Assembly (NCBI GenBank): GCA_041676645.1
Contig: JBAYRO010000097.1
Coordinates: forward strand, 1-11,862
Direction of reading: 5' to 3'
Source of the DNA: JAMLIN01 sp041676645
GTDB taxonomy: Bacteria; Pseudomonadota; Gammaproteobacteria; Burkholderiales; Burkholderiaceae_E
DNA length: 11,862 bases
The translations under genes were made by a program, and so were the position numbers. This document shows, in pieces, positions 1 through 5,697 of the stretch. The notes below the pieces were generated by a model, which had not been told where the DNA came from, searched no databases, and saw only the letters and a list, made by a program, of their open reading frames with translations. The first letter of the stretch is position 1, and the number at the start of each line of letters is the position of its first letter.

Positions 1-1722
1 ACCTACAACCACTGGCTCGAGAACATCCAGGACTGGTGCGTCTCGCGCCAGCTCTGGTGGGGCCACCAGATCCCGGCCTGGTACAAGGCCGATGCCGACG
101 GCGCCCCCATCGAGGACGGCACCGTGTTCGTGGCGCGCGACGAGGACGCGGCCGCCGCGCTGGCGCGGGCCGCGGGCTGGACCGGTCCGCTCGCGCGCGA
201 CCCCGACGTGCTCGACACCTGGTTCTCGTCGGCGCTCGTGCCCTTCTCCTCGCTGATCGACCCGGACCAGCCCTTCGTCGATGGCCGCGCGAAGCTGCTG
301 CCCGAGCTCGACCAGTACCTGCCTTCCTCGGTGCTCGTCACCGGCTTCGACATCATCTTCTTCTGGGTCGCGCGCATGGTCATGATGACCGGGGCGTTCA
401 CCGATACCGTGCCCTTTCGCGATGTCTACGTCCATGCGCTGGTGCGCGACGGCGAGGGCCAGAAGATGTCGAAGTCCAAGGGCAACACCCTCGACCCGAT
501 CGACCTCGTCGACGGCATCGACCTCGATGCCCTGGTTGCCAAGCGCACGTCCGGCCTGATGAACCCGCGCCAGGCCGAATCGATCGCGAAGAAGACCCGG
601 CGCGAATTCCCCCAGGGCATCCCGGCCTTCGGGGCCGACGCGATGCGCTTCACCTTCGCGTCGCTCGCCACCCCGGGGCGCAACATCAACTTCGACCTGA
701 GCCGCTGCGAGGGCTACCGCAACTTCTGCAACAAGCTCTGGAACGCCACCCGCTTCGTGCTCATGAACTGCGAAGGCCATGATTGCGGGTTCGCCCAGGA
801 TGCCGCGGCCGATCGCACGCCCGCCGGTCGTCCCGGGTTTTCGCCGGCCGACCGCTGGATCGTCTCGCGCCTGTCCCGGGTCGCCGGGGAAATCGAAGCC
901 CACTACGCCGACTATCGCTTCGATCTCGTCGCGCGGGCGATCTACGAATTCATCTGGAACGAGTACTGCGACTGGTACCTGGAAGTCGCCAAGGTCCAGC
1001 TCGCCGACGCCGACGAGGCACGCCGGCGCGCCACCCGGCGGACCCTGCTGCAAGTGCTCGAGGCGACGCTGCGCCTGGCCCATCCCCTAATCCCGTTCAT
1101 CACCGAGGAGCTCTGGCAGAAGGTCGCGCCGCTCGCGCATCGCTATGGCGAGCGTGGTGAACAGGTGCTCGTCGGCGCCGAGCTCGAGGCGGCGCGCAAC
1201 GAGAAGCGCCACTCCATCATGACCCAGCCCGCCCCGCTGGGCGAGCCGGAGCGCATCGACGAAGCCGCCGAAGCCTGGGTCGCCGGGCTGCGTGCCGTCG
1301 TCGACGCCTGCCGGGCCTTGCGCGGCGAGATGGGCCTGTCGCCGGCGCAGCGCCTGCCGCTGGTGGCCGAGGGGGACGCCGGCCAGCTGGGCGCCTGGGC
1401 GCCTTATCTCAAGGCGCTGGCGCGCCTCTCCGAAGTCGAGCTGGTCGATGCCCTGCCGACCGATTCGTATGCGCCGGTGCAGATCGTCGGCCAGTCGCGC
1501 CTGATGCTGCGCGTGGAGATCGACATCGCCGCCGAGCGCGAACGCCTCGGGCGCGAGATCGCGCGGGTCGACGGCGAGATCGCCCGGGCCGGCGCCAAGC
1601 TCGGCAACCCGAAGTTCGCCGAACGGGCGCCGGCCGCCATCGTCGCGCAAGAGCGCGAGCGGCTCGCCGGCTTCGAATCACTGCGCGCCAAGCTGGCCGA
1701 GCAGTTGCAGCGCCTCGGCTAG
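1..1722 (+). CDS. valS: Valyl-tRNA synthetase, C-terminal part (5' end outside window)
   Basis: This class I aminoacyl-tRNA synthetase charges tRNA-Val in the cytoplasm. The frame is open from base 1, so 573 residues of the C-terminal part are visible and the start with the HIGH motif lies outside. The first visible residues include the ValRS signature DWCVSRQLWWGHQIP, followed by DVLDTWFSSAL. The catalytic KMSKS loop is at 463-477 (visible residues 155-159), followed by GN. The anticodon-binding helical domain begins near visible residue 282 (DRWIVSRL) and contains WNEYCDWYLEVAK. The last 70 or so residues are the charged coiled-coil arm typical of ValRS, with NPKFAERAPAAIVAQERERL. Compared with E. 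coli ValS as I recall it, there are roughly 20 extra residues just before the conserved SIM, around 1130-1215. Identity is secure. Confidence 0.97.
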   Translation, partial: TYNHWLENIQDWCVSRQLWWGHQIPAWYKADADGAPIEDGTVFVARDEDAAAALARAAGWTGPLARDPDVLDTWFSSALVPFSSLIDPDQPFVDGRAKLLPELDQYLPSSVLVTGFDIIFFWVARMVMMTGAFTDTVPFRDVYVHALVRDGEGQKMSKSKGNTLDPIDLVDGIDLDALVAKRTSGLMNPRQAESIAKKTRREFPQGIPAFGADAMRFTFASLATPGRNINFDLSRCEGYRNFCNKLWNATRFVLMNCEGHDCGFAQDAAADRTPAGRPGFSPADRWIVSRLSRVAGEIEAHYADYRFDLVARAIYEFIWNEYCDWYLEVAKVQLADADEARRRATRRTLLQVLEATLRLAHPLIPFITEELWQKVAPLAHRYGERGEQVLVGAELEAARNEKRHSIMTQPAPLGEPERIDEAAEAWVAGLRAVVDACRALRGEMGLSPAQRLPLVAEGDAGQLGAWAPYLKALARLSEVELVDALPTDSYAPVQIVGQSRLMLRVEIDIAAERERLGREIARVDGEIARAGAKLGNPKFAERAPAAIVAQERERLAGFESLRAKLAEQLQRLG

Positions 1723-1726
1723 CGCG

Positions 1727-1743
1727 CCGGGGCGGCGCCCCGG
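1727..1743 (+). terminator. GC-rich hairpin after valS, weak terminator candidate
   Basis: A perfect 7-bp stem (CCGGGGC / GCCCCGG) with a 3-base loop begins five bases after the valS stop. No T-tract follows, so it is not a textbook intrinsic terminator. It could be an RNA 3'-end stabiliser or simply GC-rich sequence. Confidence 0.3.
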
Positions 1744-1810
1744 GGCGGGCACCCGGTTTGCTGGCCCTGCCTCGTCGGCCCGCCAGCCGGGCCTGTCCGA
1801 GGATCCCCAC

Positions 1811-3193
1811 ATGCCGATGCGTCGCCTTCCCCGCTTCGCCGCCTGCCTTGCCGTCGCGCTCCTGGCCACCGCCTGCGGCTCGGGCGACGATGAGGAACCG
1901 GCGTCGGAAGCCCCGCCGCCGGTGACCGGGCCCGGCGAACCCGCGGTCGAGCGCGGCGCCCTGCTCTCGAGCGCTCCCTACCTCACGCGCACCCTTGCCG
2001 AGATCGACGGCCTGACCGCTTCGGGCCTGGAAGGCTTCCTCCTGGGGGACGTGGTCGGCAAGGCCCGGTGCGATGTCGAGCTGCATGCGATCGAATACCA
2101 GACCATCGGCGGCGCCGGCGAGCCGGTCAACGCCACCGGCGGGATCGCGATTCCGGTCGGCGAGGATCCGGTCTGCCAGGCGCCGCATCCGCTGGTGATG
2201 TGGGCGCACGGCACCGCCACCGCGCGCGACTACAGCGTGCTCACCAGCGAGGAAGTCTTCGGTGGCGTGGCGCTGGCGGTGCTCGCGGCCCAGGGCTATG
2301 CGGTCGTCGCTCCCGACTACACCGGCTACGGCGGCTCCACGCTCGACTACCACCCCTACCTGAACGCGCAGGCGCAAGCCGCGGACGCCATCGACTCGCT
2401 GCGCGCCGCCCGCCAGGTCCTCGCCGCGCGGGGCGAACCCCCGCCGTCGGCGCTGTTCCTGACCGGCTACTCGCAAGGTGGCTACGTCGCGATGGCGACC
2501 CATCGCGAGATCGAACGGGCGCACGCGGACGAATTCCAGGTTGCTGCGTCATTCCCGATGTCGGGGCCCTACGCCCTGGGGTATACGCTCGACCGCATGC
2601 TGGGCGGGGATCCCACCGACGGCGCCTCGCGGCTGCTGCCCTTCCTCGTCGAGAGCTACCAGCGCTCCTACGGCAACGTGTTCTCCAACCCGGCCGAACT
2701 GTTCGTGCCGCCCTACGACCGGACCGCCCTCGGGATCTTCCCGGGGCCTGTCGGCTCGAGCGGCGCGATCGACCAGGGCCTGCTGCCCGAGCACCTGCTC
2801 GACTCGGAGGGCCAGCCCTTCCTGATGCAGTCGGCCTGGGTCGACAACTTCCTGCTCGACCCGGACAACGGGCTGCGCCAGGATGTCGCCGCCAACGACC
2901 TGCGCGACTGGGCGCCGAAAGCACGCATGGCGCTATGCGGTGGCGGCGAGGACACGGTGGTCTACTTCGACAATACCCGGCTCGCCCAGCAGTCCTTCGC
3001 CGCCGCCGGAGTGCCGGTAACGGTCTTCGACTTCGACACCGGCGATTCGATCCCGGGCGGCACCGACGGTTCGCTCTACCTGAACTTCCGCTCGCTCTTC
3101 GTCCTGCCGGGCAACGAGGACGCCTACCACGTCGCGCTCGCGCCCTTCTGCGCCAGCATCGCGCGCGATTTCTTCGCGGGGATCGTGAACTGA
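1811..3193 (+). CDS. Secreted alpha/beta-hydrolase lipoprotein (secretory lipase/esterase-like)
   Basis: This is a 460-residue exported hydrolase, probably a carboxylesterase or lipase; the substrate is unknown. The N-terminus has Arg residues, a short hydrophobic core and LLATAC, so Cys22 is the likely lipidated residue. A Gly/Asp/Glu/Pro-rich linker follows. The alpha/beta-hydrolase core shows the oxyanion segment WAHGT (HGT 133-135), VVAPDYTGYG, and the nucleophile elbow GYSQGG with Ser221. The likely acid is Asp381 in GGGEDTVVYF and the likely base is His440 in EDAYHVALAPFC. Paired cysteines in the core may form disulfides, which would fit a periplasmic or surface location. The start ATG has CGAGGA at 1798-1803 with good spacing; an in-frame ATG two codons later is possible. 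The gene is separate from valS (88-bp gap) and probably monocistronic. The fold is secure, but the lipase label is inferred from the family pattern. Confidence 0.85.
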   Translation: MPMRRLPRFAACLAVALLATACGSGDDEEPASEAPPPVTGPGEPAVERGALLSSAPYLTRTLAEIDGLTASGLEGFLLGDVVGKARCDVELHAIEYQTIGGAGEPVNATGGIAIPVGEDPVCQAPHPLVMWAHGTATARDYSVLTSEEVFGGVALAVLAAQGYAVVAPDYTGYGGSTLDYHPYLNAQAQAADAIDSLRAARQVLAARGEPPPSALFLTGYSQGGYVAMATHREIERAHADEFQVAASFPMSGPYALGYTLDRMLGGDPTDGASRLLPFLVESYQRSYGNVFSNPAELFVPPYDRTALGIFPGPVGSSGAIDQGLLPEHLLDSEGQPFLMQSAWVDNFLLDPDNGLRQDVAANDLRDWAPKARMALCGGGEDTVVYFDNTRLAQQSFAAAGVPVTVFDFDTGDSIPGGTDGSLYLNFRSLFVLPGNEDAYHVALAPFCASIARDFFAGIVN

Positions 3194-3298
3194 GCGAGGG
3201 CGCCTCGCAATACTGCGGGAAGCCGCTCACCTATAATCGGCGCTTGCCTTCCACCCCCGGGATTTCCGGCCCCCGGGGGCAGCCGATGAGCCGCCGCC
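3194..3298 (+). promoter_or_regulatory. Promoter and leader hairpin for the membrane AraC regulator
   Basis: The gap holds a perfect -10 hexamer TATAAT at 3232-3237, but no convincing -35 at 16-18 bp upstream. A 6-bp stem (3194-3199 with 3203-3208) directly follows the hydrolase stop and could end that transcript, although no T-run follows. Downstream, CCCCCGGG (3254-3261) can pair with CCCGGGGG (3272-3279) around a 10-base loop. That would form a strong hairpin in the 5' leader about 20 bases before the GTG start. Confidence 0.5.
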
Positions 3299-4441
3299 GT
3301 GTACCTTGCGCTGGTTGACGTCCTCCTGGCCACCAGCATCGTCCAGTCGCTGGGCCTGGCAGCCTTCCTGTTGCTGCCGGAGACGTTTCGACTCCTCAGC
3401 AACCGGCTTCTCGCCGCCAGCGTGCTCACTTTCGCGGCCGGCCTGGGCGAGTTCTTCCTGTATTCCACCGGCCTGGCGCTACAGCATCCGAACCTCGCCT
3501 ACCTGGGCACCCTGGTCGGCCTCCTGCAGGCCAGCCTGCTGTACCTGTACACGCAATCGCTGATGTATCGCGATTTCCGCCTGCGGCCGGGGCATGCCAT
3601 CCATGCCCTGCTGTTCGGTGTGGTGTCGGCGATCTTCGTGATCGAGTACTACCTGCAACCCACGGACGTGAAGCTGCGGATCCTGGCCGGTCGCGACCAT
3701 CCTGGCGTGCTGGATTCGGCCCTGCTGGCGATCGTCATCCACCTCGTCTTCCTCGGCTACCTGTGGGCGACCATCCGGTCGATCAATCGCTTCGGCACCA
3801 GCGTACGCCAGCTCTTCTCCAACCTCGAGAACCGACAACTGGCATGGCTGCGCACGCTGCTGATCCTGTACGCCATCGCCTGGACCATCAGCCTGCTGTA
3901 CTGCCTTTCCGCGCATGTCCTCAAGGACATCGCCAGCGCGCGGATGGTGTCCAGCATCGGCGCCATCGCCGGCTTCCTGTTCATCAACTACCTGATCATC
4001 CACGCCCTGCGCCAGCCCGCCATCTTCTCGGGGCTGAGCGCGCAGGAGGCCCAGGAAGCCGAGCTCGCCGAGGAAGGCAAGGGCCGCACCGGCCCGGCCG
4101 ACGATGCCGACACCATCCTGCTCGAGCGCCTCGAGACGCACATGGCCGAAGCCAGGCCCTACCTGGACGCCGATCTCACCGTGGAGCAACTGGCCCGGCA
4201 GCTCGGCGTGGCCACCCGGGACCTGTCTCGAACCATCAACGAGTCGCTCGGGAAGAACTTCTTCGAACTCGTGAACGACCATCGCATCGCCGAAGCCCGG
4301 CGGCGACTGGAAACGGCGGAAGCCGGCACGACCATCCTGCAACTGATGTACGACTCGGGCTTCAACTCCAAATCGGTCTTCAATACGGCTTTCAAGAAAG
4401 CCACCGGAATGACTCCCAGCGCATACCGGGCGCGAAATTAG
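3299..4441 (+). CDS. AraC-family regulator with N-terminal seven-helix membrane domain
   Basis: This 380-residue protein joins a membrane sensor to a DNA-binding domain. Seven hydrophobic segments are visible at about 6-26, 37-58, 66-88, 98-118, 139-159, 182-205 and 217-237. An acidic linker (245-272) leads to an AraC/XylS domain with two helix-turn-helix units. The first is near 293-313 (LTVEQLARQLGV) and the second is near 344-366, ending in the conserved GFNSKSVFNTAFKKATGMTPSAYR-type tail. Such 7TM-AraC proteins are known from proteobacteria and are presumed to sense a membrane or periplasmic signal while bound to DNA. The GTG at 3299 is the first start after an in-frame TGA at 3287; the ribosome site is weak. 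It lies upstream of, and in the same direction as, the metal-transport genes, and no MerR or ArsR gene is present. Control of those genes is therefore plausible but inferred. Confidence 0.9.
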   Translation: MYLALVDVLLATSIVQSLGLAAFLLLPETFRLLSNRLLAASVLTFAAGLGEFFLYSTGLALQHPNLAYLGTLVGLLQASLLYLYTQSLMYRDFRLRPGHAIHALLFGVVSAIFVIEYYLQPTDVKLRILAGRDHPGVLDSALLAIVIHLVFLGYLWATIRSINRFGTSVRQLFSNLENRQLAWLRTLLILYAIAWTISLLYCLSAHVLKDIASARMVSSIGAIAGFLFINYLIIHALRQPAIFSGLSAQEAQEAELAEEGKGRTGPADDADTILLERLETHMAEARPYLDADLTVEQLARQLGVATRDLSRTINESLGKNFFELVNDHRIAEARRRLETAEAGTTILQLMYDSGFNSKSVFNTAFKKATGMTPSAYRARN

Positions 4442-4474
4442 TCCGCATCATCGCCAAAAGCCGGGCGATTCGGC

Positions 4475-4504
4475 GTTCGACTTTCGGCGAGCCGAAAGTT
4501 GAAC
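4475..4504. repeat. 30-bp inverted repeat between the araC-type gene and the metal operon
   Basis: Two 14-base arms (GTTCGACTTTCGGC and GCCGAAAGTTGAAC) flank a central GA. They pair throughout, with one position being a G-T wobble. The repeat begins about 33 bases after the regulator stop. It could act as a terminator hairpin for the regulator, but no T-run follows at once. It could instead be an operator, because its right arm overlaps a -35-like TTGAAC. Confidence 0.6.
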
Positions 4505-4524
4505 TCGTAAGTACATGATATAAT
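4499..4524 (+). promoter_or_regulatory. Candidate promoter of the metal-handling operon
   Basis: A perfect TATAAT lies at 4519-4524 in an unusually AT-rich patch (about 4505-4550) of an otherwise GC-rich window. The best -35-like hexamer is TTGAAC at 4499-4504, but the spacer is only 14 bp, below the normal 16-18. An alternative pairing of TTGAAC with TAGGAT (4524-4529) has a 19-bp spacer, as in activator-dependent promoters. Either reading suggests a regulated promoter rather than a strong constitutive one. Confidence 0.45.
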
Positions 4525-4525
4525 A

Positions 4526-4572
4526 GGATTTTTTATAGAATCCGAAAACGTTCGAATGCGCGCTTCCGAACG
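4526..4572. promoter_or_regulatory. Nested dyads downstream of the metal-operon promoter
   Basis: GGATT (4526-4530) and AATCC (4539-4543) form one dyad. CGTTCG (4549-4554) and CGAACG (4567-4572) form a second, with 12 bases between the arms. They lie around or just after the expected transcription start, where repressor sites are often found. No regulator can be assigned from sequence alone. Confidence 0.25.
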
Positions 4573-4621
4573 ACACGAGGGGCACGGCTCCTTATGATGG
4601 AACCACAGTCCGGATAACGGA

Positions 4622-4638
4622 CCGGCTGATCCAGCCGG
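4622..4638 (+). other. Leader hairpin before the DUF6448-like gene
   Basis: A perfect 7-bp stem (CCGGCTG / CAGCCGG) with the loop ATC ends 13 bases before the ribosome site GGAG at 4652-4655. It probably forms in the 5' untranslated leader and may influence mRNA stability or translation. It is followed by GTTTC only, so it is a poor terminator. Confidence 0.35.
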
Positions 4639-4663
4639 GTTTCAATCTGATGGAGCGACAAAC

Positions 4664-5254
4664 ATGAACACGAGGATTCGAAAAAGCCTGCTGGCCATCG
4701 CCAGCGCTTTCGCCCTGGCCCTGGCCGCCTCCCCCGCCGCTGCCCATTGCGACGCGATGGACGGACCGGTCATCCTGGAAGCGAAGGCGGCACTGAATTC
4801 GGGCAATATCACGCCGCTGCTGAAATGGGTGCCGGCCGCCGACGAGCCGGCATTGGCGAACGCCTTCGACAAGACGCTCGAGGTGCGTGAATTCAGCGCC
4901 ACGGCCCGGGAACTGGCCGACCAGCAGTTCTTCGCGAGGCTGGTGGAGATCCACCGGGCTTCCGAGGGCGCATCCTTCACCGGCATCAAGCCGGCCGGCG
5001 AGATCGATCCCGCAGTACGGGCGGCCGATGCGGCGCTCGAGGAAGGCGAGATCGAAGCCTTCCTGGCTCGTATCGTCGAGAAGTTCGAACACAATGCGCG
5101 GGCCGCATTCGAGAGCACCCTGGCCGCCCGGCAACGGGCGGACCAAAGCCCGGAGCTCGGCCGCGAGTTCGTCGAGAACTATGTCCACTATGTGCACTAT
5201 CTCGAGGATGTGCACAACGTGATCGCGGGCAACAGCAGTTCGCACGATCACTGA
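4664..5254 (+). CDS. Exported DUF6448-like protein with His-rich ends
   Basis: This is a 196-residue protein with a clear Sec signal peptide (MNTRIRKS, then an Ala/Leu core ending SPAAA). Cleavage after Ala27 would give a mature protein starting His-Cys-Asp, followed by AMDGPV. The rest appears all-helical, with WVPAADEPAL, a FFARLVEIHRASEGASFTGIKPAG block and, near the end, a YVHYVHYLEDVH helix and a terminal HDH. I recognise the HCDxMDGPV start and the IHRAxEG block as features of the DUF6448 family, which I recall being found beside metal ATPase genes. Its function is not established. The His/Cys clusters at both ends suggest metal binding in the periplasm, which is inference. GGAG at 4652-4655 supports the ATG. 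It is the first gene of a likely operon, with the HMA gene 68 bp downstream. Confidence 0.8.
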   Translation: MNTRIRKSLLAIASAFALALAASPAAAHCDAMDGPVILEAKAALNSGNITPLLKWVPAADEPALANAFDKTLEVREFSATARELADQQFFARLVEIHRASEGASFTGIKPAGEIDPAVRAADAALEEGEIEAFLARIVEKFEHNARAAFESTLAARQRADQSPELGREFVENYVHYVHYLEDVHNVIAGNSSSHDH

Positions 5255-5322
5255 ACCATTGCGGCGCCAGACCTGCCGGCGACATGGACCGGTACCTTTC
5301 ACTGCAACAAGGAGCAAATCAC

Positions 5323-5556
5323 ATGAGCACCACGACCCTGAAGAACACCACCCTGCGTTCGGATGAATTCTCCTGCCCGAGCTGCGTCGAGAAGATCGAG
5401 ACCCGGCTGCGGCGCATGGACGGCGTCGAGGCGGCGGAGGTGAAGTTCGCCTCGGGCCGGGTGAACGTCACCCACGACCCGGTGAAGGCATCGGTGCGCG
5501 CGCTGGTCGATGCGGTCGCCGAGGTCGGCTACACGGTCAAGCCATCCGCCATCTGA
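5323..5556 (+). CDS. Free-standing heavy-metal-associated (HMA) domain protein
   Basis: This 77-residue cytosolic protein consists of a single HMA fold of the kind that carries soft metal ions to P1B ATPases or forms their N-terminal domains. The metal-binding loop is FSCPSCVEKIETRL, with Cys18 and Cys21 as ligands. The usual GM before the first Cys (GMxCxxC) is replaced by EFS. The rest fits the beta-alpha-beta-beta-alpha-beta pattern: GVEAAEVKFASGRVNVTHDP, then VRALVDAVAEVGYTV. The start was chosen at 5323 because AAGGAG at 5309-5314 is ideally spaced; an in-frame ATG at 5284 has no ribosome site. It sits between the DUF6448-like gene and an ATPase that has no HMA domain, so it probably delivers metal to that pump or regulates it in trans. 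Confidence 0.92.
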   Translation: MSTTTLKNTTLRSDEFSCPSCVEKIETRLRRMDGVEAAEVKFASGRVNVTHDPVKASVRALVDAVAEVGYTVKPSAI

Positions 5557-5593
5557 TGCCGGCGATGCCGGCGCGGCCACCGCCGCCGGCATC
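5555..5593 (+). repeat. Repeated hairpin arms after the HMA gene
   Basis: GATGCCGGC occurs twice in tandem (5555-5563 and 5564-5572, overlapping the stop codon). Its reverse complement GCCGGCATC lies at 5585-5593. Either left copy can pair with the right arm to give a 9-bp stem. With the next hairpin this makes two stem-loops in a row at the 3' end of the HMA message. Confidence 0.5.
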
Positions 5594-5602
5594 GGACGCC
5601 AG

Positions 5603-5630
5603 GGCCCGCCACGAGTCGGCGGGCCTTCTC
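5603..5630 (+). terminator. Intrinsic terminator or attenuator between HMA and ATPase genes
   Basis: An 8-bp GC stem (GGCCCGCC / GGCGGGCC) with a 7-base loop is followed by TTCTC, the usual look of a modest terminator in GC-rich bacteria. It lies within a 141-bp gap. The ATPase probably depends on read-through or on its own promoter, so the two upstream genes would be made in greater amount than the pump. Confidence 0.6.
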
Positions 5631-5697
5631 ATGCCGGAAGACGCCTCCGGGCGCGGTTTCGACCAAGGTGCACGCGCACTGTTCAAAGGAGTTCGCC

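Noticed and set aside
1087..2524. Long open frames on the minus strand opposite valS and the hydrolase
   Set aside because: They are antisense shadows of high-GC coding DNA, with Arg/Gly/Ala-rich composition and no recognisable domains.
3286..3318. Short ATG ORF (MSRRRVPCAG) overlapping the start of the membrane AraC gene
   Set aside because: It is ten codons long with no strong ribosome site; translational coupling is possible but unsupported.
4556..4597. 13-codon leader peptide (MRASERHEGHGSL) in the metal-operon leader
   Set aside because: It has no ribosome site and no link to a clear attenuator; a short ORF of this kind is expected by chance.
5284..5322. Upstream in-frame ATG extending the HMA protein by 13 residues
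   Set aside because: No ribosome site precedes it, while the ATG at 5323 has an ideal AAGGAG; the added residues are not part of the HMA fold.
5668..5697. GTG start giving the ATPase an N-terminal MHAHC extension that could bind metal
   Set aside because: No properly spaced ribosome site precedes it, whereas AAAGGAG sits six bases before the ATG at 5698.
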